Shown here: positions 15,934 through 24,212 of the stretch, piece by piece
How the letters are laid out: each line of letters starts with the position of its first letter
Position numbering within the stretch: position 1 is the stretch's first letter
Assembly: GCA_965247615.1 (NCBI GenBank)
Contig: OZ252022.1
Span: forward strand, 2,790,001 to 2,854,000
Source: G965197715 sp965247615
Lineage (GTDB): Bacteria; Chloroflexota; Dehalococcoidia; Lucifugimonadales; UBA1127
DNA length: 64,000 nt
Direction: 5' to 3'
Made by a program: the position numbers and the translations under genes
Notes under the pieces: generated by a model
Told to the model about the DNA's origin: nothing
What the model saw: the letters and a program-made list of their open reading frames with translations, nothing else
Databases searched by the model: none

Positions 15934-16836
15934 ATGGCAACAGAGGCATCAGGAAACGGCCGCGGGACGTGGGAAGTCAAGACTGGCTTGGCCCAGATGC
16001 TCAAGGGCGGCGTCATCATGGACGTGGTGACGGCTGAGCAAGCCAAGATTGCCGAAGATGCGGGGGCGTGCGCCGTCATGGCGCTGGAGCGAGTGCCCTC
16101 CGATATCCGGGCCGCTGGGGGCGTCGCCCGCATGGCGGACCCCAACAAGATCCTTGAGATCATGGAGACCGTCACCATACCGGTGATGGCCAAGTGCCGC
16201 ATCGGCCACTTCGCAGAGGCCAAGGTGCTGGAAGCGCTGGGCGTGGACTACATCGACGAGTCGGAGGTGCTGACGCCGGCCGATGAGAGCCACCACGTTT
16301 GGAAGCATGAATTCACAACGCCCTTCGTCTGCGGCTGCCGGGACCTGGGGGAAGCGCTGCGGCGGTTGGCCGAGGGCGCGGCCATGATCCGCACGAAGGG
16401 TGAGGCGGGCACGGGCAACGTGGTGGAGGCGGTGCGGCACATGCGCGCGGTGAACAGCCAGACTCGCGCGGTCCGGAACATGCCCGAGGACGAGCTGGGG
16501 ACCGAGGCCAAGAACCTTGGCGCGCCGCTGGAGCTGGTGCGGGAGGTGAAGCGCCTGGGACGGCTGCCGGTGGTGAACTTCGCCGCCGGGGGGCTCGCGA
16601 CGCCCGCAGACGCGGCGCTGATGATGTGGTTGGGGTGCGACGGGGTGTTCGTTGGTTCCGGGATCTTCAAGTCTGAGGACCCGGCGCAGCGGGCCCACGC
16701 CATTGTTCGAGCAGTGACGCATTACCAGGACTGGAGCGTGGTGGCCGAGGTCTCCAAGGGCCTTGGGGAGCCCATGCCCGGGATAGACGTTCGAACGCTG
16801 AAGCCGGAGGAGCTTCTGGCTGTCCGCGGCTGGTAG
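15934..16836 (+). CDS. pdxS: Pyridoxal 5'-phosphate synthase subunit PdxS
   Basis: This 300-residue synthase domain builds pyridoxal phosphate from ribose 5-phosphate, glyceraldehyde 3-phosphate and ammonia in the DXP-independent route. It shows the family's KTGLAQMLKGGVIMDVV start and ALERVPSDIRAAGGVARM. The lysine of IPVMAKCRIGHF corresponds to the first imine-forming lysine, and that of MIRTKGEAGTGN to the second. DGVFVGSGIFKSEDP and a C-terminal tail follow. The ATG follows AGGAGGGGG. The glutaminase partner pdxT starts 27 bp after its stop, as in most bacteria with this route. Confidence 0.97.
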   Translation: MATEASGNGRGTWEVKTGLAQMLKGGVIMDVVTAEQAKIAEDAGACAVMALERVPSDIRAAGGVARMADPNKILEIMETVTIPVMAKCRIGHFAEAKVLEALGVDYIDESEVLTPADESHHVWKHEFTTPFVCGCRDLGEALRRLAEGAAMIRTKGEAGTGNVVEAVRHMRAVNSQTRAVRNMPEDELGTEAKNLGAPLELVREVKRLGRLPVVNFAAGGLATPADAALMMWLGCDGVFVGSGIFKSEDPAQRAHAIVRAVTHYQDWSVVAEVSKGLGEPMPGIDVRTLKPEELLAVRGW

Positions 16837-16862
16837 CCAGCGGCAGGAGGGGAGCCCGCGGA

Positions 16863-17525
16863 TTGACGACTGGCCAGCAGTCCCAAGCACCGGCACCGGT
16901 CACCTGGACGCTCTCGGAGGAAGGCGGCCCAAGGGAGAGGGCGGGCGTCAAGGTGGGGGTGTTGGCCCTTCAGGGAGACTTCCTGGAACATATGCTGATG
17001 CTGACACACCTGGGGGTGGACGCCTCTGAGGTGCGGCAGCCCCGGGACCTGGAGGAGCTTCAGGCGGTGATCCTGCCGGGGGGTGAGAGCACGACAGTGG
17101 CCCTGCTCATGGACATGTACGGCCTACGAGAACCCCTGCGGCAGCGAATCCAAAATGGCATGCCGGCTTGGGGCACGTGCGCTGGCATGATCATGCTGGC
17201 CCGTGAGATTCGGGAAGACCGCCCGACCCCCCTGAGTCTGATGGACATGGCGGTATCCAGGAACTTCTACGGCCGCCAGGTGAACAGCTTTGAGGCTGAG
17301 GTCCAGGCGCCGGCGCTGGGCAGCGAGCCATTCCACGCCATCTTCATTCGAGCACCGGCCATTCTGGAGTGCGGGCCCACGGTAGAGGTGCTGGCCCGTT
17401 TGCAGGACGGCACTCCCGTGGCGGCACGCCAGGGCAATATGCTTGTCACTTCGTTTCACCCGGAGCTCACAGTAGATACGAGGTTCCATTCCTATTTTCT
17501 CAGCATGGTGGACCAGAAGGGCTAA
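16863..17525 (+). CDS. pdxT: Pyridoxal 5'-phosphate synthase glutaminase subunit PdxT
   Basis: This 220-residue glutaminase supplies ammonia to PdxS. It has the PdxT core VGVLALQGDFLEHMLMLTHL, LPGGESTT, the nucleophile cysteine in GTCAGMIML and the His-Glu pair in SFHPELT. The TTG at 16863 is taken as start because GGCAGGAGGGGAG ends about 9 bases before it. The resulting 28-residue leader is longer than in most PdxT proteins, so an internal start near VGVLALQGD cannot be excluded. The stop TAA shares one base with the ATG of the next gene. Confidence 0.95.
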   Translation: MTTGQQSQAPAPVTWTLSEEGGPRERAGVKVGVLALQGDFLEHMLMLTHLGVDASEVRQPRDLEELQAVILPGGESTTVALLMDMYGLREPLRQRIQNGMPAWGTCAGMIMLAREIREDRPTPLSLMDMAVSRNFYGRQVNSFEAEVQAPALGSEPFHAIFIRAPAILECGPTVEVLARLQDGTPVAARQGNMLVTSFHPELTVDTRFHSYFLSMVDQKG

Positions 17526-18481
17526 TGGGGGAGCTGATCCGTTCGGTCCGGCCCTCTGACCTTGTGCGGCTGGGCCTGGTTGGGGGCCTGGCTGCCCCCA
17601 ACCAGGCAATCACGCTGGACAGGCTCGGCTGGCCATTGACCAAGGCCTCACCGAGGAGAGCCCTGTGGCAGGATGGGGGAATCGCTCGGAGCGGCCACTG
17701 CCTCCGGGTCCTGGTTGAGGATGGGAGCCCGGTGGGACTCGCCCACGGCCGGATGCGCTCCGGCCGCCAGGCCTGGGAGGTCCGGCACCTGCACCTGAAG
17801 CCCGAAGCACAGGGGAGCGCGTCAGGCCTACTGGAAGAGCTGTCCACGGCCGCGGGACGCTGCGGGGCTTCGCGAGTCTTCCTCCGGCTCTCTGCCGACG
17901 GCATGCTGGGCGCTTCGGCGCATCGCAGCGGCTTCGTGCCTGCGTTCAGGGAGACCCTGATGTACCGGGACGAGCCGTGGGGCGCGGCGGAGGGCGGCCG
18001 CGTACACGGGCTGCATCCACGACAGGCCGGCGATGACTTCGATCTGTTCCGGCTCTTTCTTGCGTGTGCGCCGGCACAGGCGCGCAGCGTCTGCGGCCTG
18101 ACGCTGGAGGAGTGGCGGGATTCGCTGGAGCGCCCGGGCCACCCCGGTTCAGAGTGGGTGTTTCGACCCATGCAAGGCTCCGCACACGCCGAAGGCAAGC
18201 TGGCGGCGCCGGGGTGGCTTCAGACTTGGCAGCGTCACGGAACAGGGTATCTGCAGCTGCTGGTGGACCCTGGCGGGTCACAAACCGACTCTCTCATCTT
18301 TCATGCCCTCGACTGTCTCACAGGCAAGAGCCCGGTAATCGCCCTGGTCCCTGACTTCCAGGAAGCGGTGCGGTCGGCACTGCAAAGGCACGGATTCAAG
18401 CCGGTTGAGGAGTACCAGCTCTTCGTCAAGTCCCTGGCATCCCGCGTTCGAGAGGTGGGGTTTGTTCCTGCACGAGTCTGA
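17525..18481 (+). CDS. GNAT-superfamily acetyltransferase-like protein
   Basis: This 318-residue protein overlaps the pdxT stop by one base, so it is translationally coupled to it. The first half has a GNAT-like pattern: GHCLRVLVEDGSPVGLAHGR, then VRHLHLKPEAQGSASGLLEE, matching the acetyl-CoA loop region, and SGFVPAFRETLMY. The second half (GYLQLLVDPGGSQTDSLIFH, SALQRHGFKPVEEYQLFVK) looks like a second, weaker GNAT domain. No substrate can be assigned. Operon position after PdxST and before an R3H ATPase is probably a matter of shared expression rather than function. Confidence 0.65.
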   Translation: MGELIRSVRPSDLVRLGLVGGLAAPNQAITLDRLGWPLTKASPRRALWQDGGIARSGHCLRVLVEDGSPVGLAHGRMRSGRQAWEVRHLHLKPEAQGSASGLLEELSTAAGRCGASRVFLRLSADGMLGASAHRSGFVPAFRETLMYRDEPWGAAEGGRVHGLHPRQAGDDFDLFRLFLACAPAQARSVCGLTLEEWRDSLERPGHPGSEWVFRPMQGSAHAEGKLAAPGWLQTWQRHGTGYLQLLVDPGGSQTDSLIFHALDCLTGKSPVIALVPDFQEAVRSALQRHGFKPVEEYQLFVKSLASRVREVGFVPARV

Positions 18482-18527
18482 TCACTCGGAGCCACGGCCA
18501 GCGGAGGTGTCCCGCCCCGCGAGGCAG

Positions 18528-20141
18528 ATGGTCATCGTAGACGACCTGGACCTGCTGATGGGCGTCCTGCCTCGCCCCATACAGGAGTGGGTCAAGGGGC
18601 TTGGCGCACCCCAAGACCTGTTGGAGGTCGTGATGGACTTCGGCCGTGCGCCGCAGGCACGGTTCCGGGACCACGAGGAGGTCCTGAAGGGACGGGAGGT
18701 CACCGAGGACGACATTGAAGCGGTGGTCTCACGCCTCGGGTCATTTGGGGACGACAACCGCGCGGGCATCGAGCGGACGCTGCACCGCATTTCATGCCTG
18801 CGCAACCGCGCGGGGCGGATCGTGGGCCTGACGTGCCGGGTTGGGCGTGCGGTGTACGGGACCATCCGCATCATCCAGGACCTGGTGACATCCGGCCGGA
18901 GCGTGCTGCTGCTGGGGCGTCCGGGAGTGGGGAAGACAACGATGCTCCGAGAGGTGGCCCGGGTGTTGGCCGACGACGCCCACAACAGAGTGATTGTGGT
19001 GGACACGTCCAACGAGATCGCAGGGGACGGCGACATTCCCCACTCGGCCATCGGGTCGGCCCGGCGGATGCAGGTGAAGACGCCGACGCTGCAGCACGCC
19101 GTGATGATCGAGGCAGTGGAGAACCACATGCCGCAGGTCATCATCATCGACGAAATGGGCACGGAGCCGGAGGCGATGGCGGCGCGGACCATCGCCGAGC
19201 GTGGAGTGCAGCTCATCGCCACAGCCCACGGCAACACGCTGGAGAACCTGATACTGAACCCCACACTCTCTGACCTGGTGGGCGGCATACAGACGGTGAC
19301 ACTCAGCGACGACGAGGCGCGGCGACGGCAGACCCAGAAGAGCGTGCTGGAGCGGAAGGCGCCCCCCACGTTCCAGATGCTGGTGGAGATCCAGGCGTGG
19401 GACCGGGTGGCCGTGCACGGAGACCTTGCCAAGACCGTGGACGCTCTGCTGCGGGGGCAGCCGGTGCGGCCCGAGGTGCGGCGCGTGGACCGGGAGGGTC
19501 GGATGCACCGCGAGCAGGGTGAAGTGATTGCCCTGCACACGCCCCACTTCCATGAGCGAGAGGAGTCGGAGCCATTCCCGCCCCGGCGGTCCTGGGGCCC
19601 CAGGAGGGGGGCGCCGACCGTCAGGGGCGGGTCACAAAGCGTGGAGAGGTCGTCGCCCGTCAATGCGAAGAGCTACAAGCTGATGCCCTTTGGCGTGAGC
19701 AAGGACCGGCTGCAGCAGACGGTGCGGCAGTACGGCCTTGGCGTCAACGTAGTGGCCAACATACAGGACGCGGACCTGGTGCTGACCACGAAGAGCAACT
19801 ATCGCAAGCGGCCGGATACGCTGCGGGCGGCTGAGGAGCATGGCAAGCCCATTTACGTGCTCCGAGGCAACACGCAGATGCAGCTGGAGCAATTCCTGAA
19901 GTCACTCAGCGCCGGTTGGGGCGGGGGCCGGGAGGTCAAGGTCGACAGCGCGCTGGAGGAGGCGGAGGAAGCGGTGAACGACATCATGGGGGGAGAGCGG
20001 TCCATTGAACTGTCGCCCCAGTCGTCGTACATCCGACGGCTGCAGCACGTGCTGGCCCAGCGGTACAACCTGGCTTCCGCGAGCACGGGAAGGGACCCCC
20101 AGCGCAGGGTGGTCATCTTCAACCCCCAGGGCAGTGGGTGA
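18528..20141 (+). CDS. R3H-domain AAA ATPase (Ycf45/SpoIIIAA-like)
   Basis: From the ATG at 18528 (MVIVDDLDLLMGVLP, which matches the usual start of this family) the protein has 537 residues. The ATPase core has Walker A GRPGVGKTT near residue 130, Walker B VIIIDEMGTE near 210 and an arginine-rich sensor region. A low-complexity, proline/arginine-rich linker follows. The C-terminal part carries an R3H single-strand nucleic-acid-binding domain, IRRLQHVLAQRYNL. Plastid and cyanobacterial homologs (Ycf45) are uncharacterised; the ATPase resembles secretion and sporulation ATPases. Probably a cytoplasmic nucleic-acid-linked ATPase. The frame is open upstream to 18405 inside the GNAT gene. Confidence 0.82.
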   Translation: MVIVDDLDLLMGVLPRPIQEWVKGLGAPQDLLEVVMDFGRAPQARFRDHEEVLKGREVTEDDIEAVVSRLGSFGDDNRAGIERTLHRISCLRNRAGRIVGLTCRVGRAVYGTIRIIQDLVTSGRSVLLLGRPGVGKTTMLREVARVLADDAHNRVIVVDTSNEIAGDGDIPHSAIGSARRMQVKTPTLQHAVMIEAVENHMPQVIIIDEMGTEPEAMAARTIAERGVQLIATAHGNTLENLILNPTLSDLVGGIQTVTLSDDEARRRQTQKSVLERKAPPTFQMLVEIQAWDRVAVHGDLAKTVDALLRGQPVRPEVRRVDREGRMHREQGEVIALHTPHFHEREESEPFPPRRSWGPRRGAPTVRGGSQSVERSSPVNAKSYKLMPFGVSKDRLQQTVRQYGLGVNVVANIQDADLVLTTKSNYRKRPDTLRAAEEHGKPIYVLRGNTQMQLEQFLKSLSAGWGGGREVKVDSALEEAEEAVNDIMGGERSIELSPQSSYIRRLQHVLAQRYNLASASTGRDPQRRVVIFNPQGSG

Positions 20142-20228
20142 CACCGGAGGGACCACTCTACAGAGCCTGTCGCATAAGTCCACCCCGCTTGATATGGACT
20201 GTGCACAGCGGATGGATTCCCGCTTTCG

Positions 20229-20340
20229 GAGACCATTGCATAACCGTCATTCCCGCACCTCCCCCACCGTCATTCCCGCGAAAGGAGACCCTTGCACAAC
20301 CGTCATTCTCGCACCCACCCGCCGTCATTCCCGCGAAAGC
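20229..20340 (+). repeat. Two tandem 56-bp repeat units
   Basis: Units at 20229-20284 and 20285-20340 both run from GAGACC..TTGCA.AACCGTCATT to CCGTCATTCCCGCGAAAG, with about eight differences. There is no spacer between them, so this is not a CRISPR array. Confidence 0.7.
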
Positions 20341-20427
20341 GGGAATCCAGGGGAGGGGCCGCAGGTTGGCGGGAGCTGCTTCACTTTCACGACCTCGCCC
20401 TCCACGGGGAGTTACGCAAAGGTCTCC
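20284..20427. mobile_element. Inner 144-bp MITE-like element
   Basis: GGAGACCCTTGCACAAC (20284-20300) and the complement of 20411-20427, GGAGACCTTTGCGTAAC, are imperfect terminal inverted repeats (14 of 17). It contains the perfect hairpin ATTCCCGCGAAAGCGGGAAT (20329-20348). A further end of the same type, GGAGACCATTGCATAAC, starts at 20228, and a solo complementary end lies at 32683-32698. Confidence 0.6.
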
Positions 20428-20604
20428 TTTGGCGGGAATGACGAGGTTGGCGTGGGAATGACGGGGTTGGAATGCGGCGCGCCGTCTCGTTGTTCCGTCG
20501 AAAGGCGGAATACAGGAGATTCGAGACCCGGATGACGCGGCTTTGTGAGACGGGCTCTGCGGAGAGGTCCCCCCAAGGCGTCGTAGGGAACCCTCCGGAC
20601 GGAG

Positions 20605-21252
20605 TTGGAAGCCCTGTTTATATCGTTTGAGGGCGGTGACGGCACGGGGAAGTCCACTCAGGCCCGCAGGCTGAGGCGGCGCCTGGCGGGCTTGGGGTAC
20701 CCCGTGACGCTGCTGGCGGAGCCGGGCGGCACAACACTGGGACGGCGATTGCGCCGCATCCTCAAGTTCTCCAATGCCGCCATAGCGCCTGAGACGGAGG
20801 CGCTGCTGTTCGCGGCTTCGCGGGCGCAGCTTGTGCGCGAGCAGCTCCTGCCGACGCTGGCCCGCGGGGACATTGTCCTCTGCGACCGCTATGCCGACTC
20901 CACGCTGGCGTACCAGGGGTACGGACGGGGCCTGGCCATCGCGGAATTGCACCGCCTCAACCAGCTGGCCACGGGGGGCCTCAAGCCCCATCTCACGGTG
21001 CTTCTGGACCTGCCCGTCGAACTTGGGAGGCCACGTCTACAGGGGCGGGTCCGCGACCGCTTCGAGAGTGAGGGCTCGCACGAGGGAGAGCCGGGAGTGG
21101 AGTTCCGCACCCGCGTGCGGGAAGGCTATCTCACTCTAGCCGGAGAGGAGCCCGAGCGCTGGGCGGTTGTGGACGCGGCGCTGCCGCGGGGAGAGGTCGC
21201 TGCAGCCATCTGGCAGCGGGTCAAGCCGCTCGTGGAACGTACGCGGTTTTGA
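20605..21252 (+). CDS. tmk: Thymidylate kinase
   Basis: This 215-residue kinase phosphorylates dTMP to dTDP. It has the P-loop FISFEGGDGTGKSTQARRL, the substrate helix LAEPGGTTLGRRLRRI, LCDRYADSTLAYQGYGRG with the DRY/DRF motif, and a LID segment around VRDRFESEGSHEGE. Start is the TTG at 20605, directly before the conserved N-terminus; GGACGGAG lies close upstream and no ATG is available. It follows the MITE block, so its own promoter must lie in or beside the repeats or transcription reads through from upstream. Confidence 0.95.
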   Translation: MEALFISFEGGDGTGKSTQARRLRRRLAGLGYPVTLLAEPGGTTLGRRLRRILKFSNAAIAPETEALLFAASRAQLVREQLLPTLARGDIVLCDRYADSTLAYQGYGRGLAIAELHRLNQLATGGLKPHLTVLLDLPVELGRPRLQGRVRDRFESEGSHEGEPGVEFRTRVREGYLTLAGEEPERWAVVDAALPRGEVAAAIWQRVKPLVERTRF

Positions 21253-21278
21253 CAGTGTGTCCAGGCTGGTGCTAGTAT
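21249..21278 (+). promoter_or_regulatory. Sigma-70 promoter for the CorC/CNNM-type gene and tilS
   Basis: A perfect TTGACA (21249-21254), an 18-bp spacer and TAGTAT (21273-21278) overlap the tmk stop codon. The start of transcription would be near 21285, about 45 bases before the ATG at 21331. Confidence 0.6.
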
Positions 21279-21330
21279 GCGTCGACGTTGAGCTTCGCAG
21301 GTTGAAGCTGCCTAGAAAGAGCCCAGTCCC

Positions 21331-22620
21331 ATGCCTGAAGGGCCCGTACCGTTATACCTGCTCCTAGCCGCTATCTGTCTGGTGCTCTCCGCTTTCTTCT
21401 CCGGGACTGAAGCTGCGCTCCTTTCGATCCAGCGCGTCCGGCTCCACAGCCTCTTGCAGCAGGGCGTGCCCGGCGCCCGGATTGTGGCCAGAATGGTGGA
21501 GCGGCCCGACCGGTTTCTACCCACGATCTTGCTGGGCAACAACTTGGTCAATACGGCGGCGGCGGCGCTCGGGACGGCCATCGCGCTGACGGTCTTCGAC
21601 GTTGCGGAGCAGGCAGTCCTGGTCGCCACGGCGGTGGTGACGGGGTTGCTGCTGATCACGGGCGAGGTGATTCCCAAGACCATCGCGGCCCGGCACGCGG
21701 AGCGGATGTCTCTCATCATCGTGCGTCCCCTGGAGATGATCCGGTACATGATGTTTCCGCTGGTCTTTCTTCTCCAGGTACTGAGCAGCGGGGTAAGCAG
21801 GCTGGTGGGCGGGAGAGGCTGGCAGGACCTGGTGACCGAGGAGGAGCTGAAGGTCATGATCTCCATGGGACGGGCGGCGGGGACGGTAGAGACGTCTGAA
21901 GCTGAGATGCTGGAGCGTGTCTTCAGCTTCGGCGACCGCCAAGTGCGGGAGGTCATGACGCCCAGACCCGAGCTGGTGATGGTGGAGAAGGGCATGTTGG
22001 CAGGGGAGTTCCTGGAGGTCTACTCGCGCTATCCCTACTCGCGGTTTCCCGTCTACGAGGGCAGCATCGACAACGTCATCGGCGTGCTGTCGGTGAAGGA
22101 CGTGCTGCGGGCTATCGCCCTGGACCAATTCAACCCAGACCAAGACGTCACAACGCTGGTCCGCCAGGCGTTCTTCGTGCCCGAGACCAAGCTGGTCTCG
22201 GCGCTGCTGCCAGAGTTTCGAGCGGCCCGCAGCAGCATGGCGGTTGTGGTGGACGAGTTTGGGGGCGTGGACGGCGTGGTGACGCTGACCCGGCTGGTGG
22301 AGGTTGTAGTGGGACCCCTGGTGCAAGAGGAAGGGATCCCGCCGGAGGAGGAGGTTAGGGTCCTGGATGAGAACAGCTTCGAGGTGGACGCGGGCATGCA
22401 GGTGGAGGACGTCAACGCACGGTTGGGTCTGGCCATCCCCGAGGGGGAGTATGAGACGGTGGCCGGCTTCCTGCTGGACGTGCTGGGGCATATTCCCCGC
22501 GAGGGCGAGATTTATGAGTCAAACGCCATGCGGATGCGAGTGGTCCTGATGAGGGGAGTCAAGATCGAGAAGGTGCAGATCACGAGAATCGCGCCCGCGT
22601 CACAGGCCAAGGAAGGATGA
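21331..22620 (+). CDS. CNNM/CorC-HlyC family transport or cation-efflux protein
   Basis: This 429-residue protein has a DUF21/CNNM transmembrane region over residues 1-190: VPLYLLLAAICLVLSAFFSG first, then SGTEAALLSIQRVRL and LLLITGEVIPKTIAARHAER. A pair of CBS domains follows (VMTPRPELVMVEKG, then YSRFPVYEGSIDNVIGVLSV), with a C-terminal CorC_HlyC domain (VVDEFGGVDGVVTLTRLVEV). Such proteins are linked to magnesium or cobalt efflux; older names call them hemolysins. The ATG of tilS overlaps its stop (ATGA), so the two are coupled. Confidence 0.92.
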   Translation: MPEGPVPLYLLLAAICLVLSAFFSGTEAALLSIQRVRLHSLLQQGVPGARIVARMVERPDRFLPTILLGNNLVNTAAAALGTAIALTVFDVAEQAVLVATAVVTGLLLITGEVIPKTIAARHAERMSLIIVRPLEMIRYMMFPLVFLLQVLSSGVSRLVGGRGWQDLVTEEELKVMISMGRAAGTVETSEAEMLERVFSFGDRQVREVMTPRPELVMVEKGMLAGEFLEVYSRYPYSRFPVYEGSIDNVIGVLSVKDVLRAIALDQFNPDQDVTTLVRQAFFVPETKLVSALLPEFRAARSSMAVVVDEFGGVDGVVTLTRLVEVVVGPLVQEEGIPPEEEVRVLDENSFEVDAGMQVEDVNARLGLAIPEGEYETVAGFLLDVLGHIPREGEIYESNAMRMRVVLMRGVKIEKVQITRIAPASQAKEG

Positions 22621-24134
22621 ACACGGCGGCGCCAACAGCCGCAGGCTCGCCGAAGAGGGCGCGAAGCCGGAGACCATCCGATTCGCTGGTCCGGCGGGCG
22701 CGGGCTGTCCTGGAGGAGGCGGGGCTCGAGAACGCGGCCCTGGTGGTGGCCGTGTCCGGCGGCCCCGATTCGCTGGCGCTTCTCCACGCGCTGGCAGGGC
22801 TGCAGGCCCCCTTGGGGTTGTCCCTGACCGTGGCGCATCTGGACCACGGGCTCCGGCCAGAGTCCTGCGAGGATGCGCAGTACGTCGCCGGCGCGGCGCG
22901 CTCCCTGGGACTGTCCTGCACCATCGAGGGGGCCGACGTACGAGCCTACCAACGCGAGCGCCGCCTGTCTCTCGAACAAGCAGCCCGCGAGGTGCGCTAC
23001 GCATTCCTGTCGAGGGCGGCGCGCGAAGCGGGAGCGGCAGGGGTGGCATTGGGCCACACCGCCAACGACCAAGCGGAGACGGTGCTGCTTCACCTCACGC
23101 GCGGCAGCGGCCTCAGAGGACTCGCGGGCATGGCGCCCGTGACCCACCACAAGGGGGAAGCCGGGCAGCCACCGGTGACGCTTGTCCGTCCCCTGCTTGG
23201 GGTCGCCAGGGAAGAGACGGTGGCCTTCTGCCAAGCGAAGGGGCTCACCCCTCTCCAGGACGCGACGAATAGCTGTCTGGACATCCCCAGGAACTATCTG
23301 CGCCACGAGGTGCTTCCTCGCCTTGCCCACCTCAACCCAGGGATGCGGGACGCGCTGGGGCGCCTGGGCAAGGCCGCGGCCTGGGACGTGGCGTACATCG
23401 AGGGGCAGGTTGCGGAGGCGTGGCCGCTCATGGTGCACACGGTATCGAACGGCCTGTCCCTGGACCGGCGAGAGCTGGGGACGCTACACGGAGCGCTTCA
23501 GCGACACCTGTTGCGGCGAGCGTACACGACGGTGCACGGGAACCTCGAGGGCCTGGAGCAGGCCCACGTAGAGGAGATGGTCCGCTTGCTTGGCGGACCT
23601 GCCGGCGCCGTGATGCACCTGCCCCGCGGGGTGCGATGGGAGGTCCAACCACAGTATGCCATGCTGACTATGGGACCTTCCACCTGTCCCCTTCCTGCTC
23701 TTACCGGTGAGCACCAGGTCCGTGTCCCCGGGGAAACGCACCTGGGAGAGAGTTGGCGAGTGACGGCGGAGGACGTCTGTCCTTCCGAACCCTTCGAGGA
23801 CGCACCGTTCGCCGCGGTCCTGGACCGCGAGGCGATCGGGGACACGCTGCGGGTTCGTGCTCGCAGGCGCGGCGACCGATTCCAGCCCCTTGGCCTCGGC
23901 GCCTCCGAGCATACGGGCGCAGGCCGGAACGGAAGCCCGCTGGGGAGTCGAGGGAAGAAGCTTCAGGACTTCATGGTGAATGCCGGCATTCCCCGATCGT
24001 GGAGGGACCGGGTCCCGTTGTTGGAGGGAAGCGAGGGCGTCGCCTGGGTAGTGGGCTGGCGCATCGCGGATTGGGCACGCGTTACGTCCGGCACGCGCCG
24101 CGCCGTGCGGCTGGAGTTCACGCCGCGGAATTGA
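22617..24134 (+). CDS. tilS: tRNA(Ile)-lysidine synthase
   Basis: This 505-residue enzyme converts the wobble cytidine of the CAU-anticodon tRNA-Ile to lysidine. It has the PP-loop ATP site VVAVSGGPDSLALLHAL near residue 45, the VAHLDHGLRPES block and GHTANDQAETVLLHLTRGSG. LVRPLLGV and DATNSCLDIPRNYLRHEVLP follow, with a C-terminal TilS domain ending in RDRVPLLEGSEGVAWVVGWR. An N-terminal 25-residue leader is rich in alanine and arginine. Start ATG overlaps the previous stop by 4 bases. Confidence 0.95.
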   Translation: MNTAAPTAAGSPKRARSRRPSDSLVRRARAVLEEAGLENAALVVAVSGGPDSLALLHALAGLQAPLGLSLTVAHLDHGLRPESCEDAQYVAGAARSLGLSCTIEGADVRAYQRERRLSLEQAAREVRYAFLSRAAREAGAAGVALGHTANDQAETVLLHLTRGSGLRGLAGMAPVTHHKGEAGQPPVTLVRPLLGVAREETVAFCQAKGLTPLQDATNSCLDIPRNYLRHEVLPRLAHLNPGMRDALGRLGKAAAWDVAYIEGQVAEAWPLMVHTVSNGLSLDRRELGTLHGALQRHLLRRAYTTVHGNLEGLEQAHVEEMVRLLGGPAGAVMHLPRGVRWEVQPQYAMLTMGPSTCPLPALTGEHQVRVPGETHLGESWRVTAEDVCPSEPFEDAPFAAVLDREAIGDTLRVRARRRGDRFQPLGLGASEHTGAGRNGSPLGSRGKKLQDFMVNAGIPRSWRDRVPLLEGSEGVAWVVGWRIADWARVTSGTRRAVRLEFTPRN

Positions 24135-24212
24135 AGCTCCTCTGGTATTCCTCCGGCAACGCGGGCATCATTGGACCGGTGGCTTCCCGTCGGCGTCAGG
24201 CGTCGTCGAGTC

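Larger units (their letters stand above)
20161..20559. mobile_element. MITE-like composite element with 17-bp imperfect terminal inverted repeats
   Basis: CAGAGCCTGTCGCATAA (20161-20177) and the complement of 20543-20559, CAGAGCCCGTCTCACAA, match at 14 of 17 positions. Between them lies 365 bp without a gene, packed with palindromic modules around CATTCCCGCGAAAGCGGGAAT. No transposase is encoded, so it would move in trans. The repeat ends resemble those of IS5-like elements by eye. No target duplication is evident. Confidence 0.6.

Noticed and set aside
20229..20340. Regular repeats that might be a CRISPR array
   Set aside because: Only two units, directly adjacent with no spacers, inside a block of inverted-repeat modules; no cas genes anywhere in the window.
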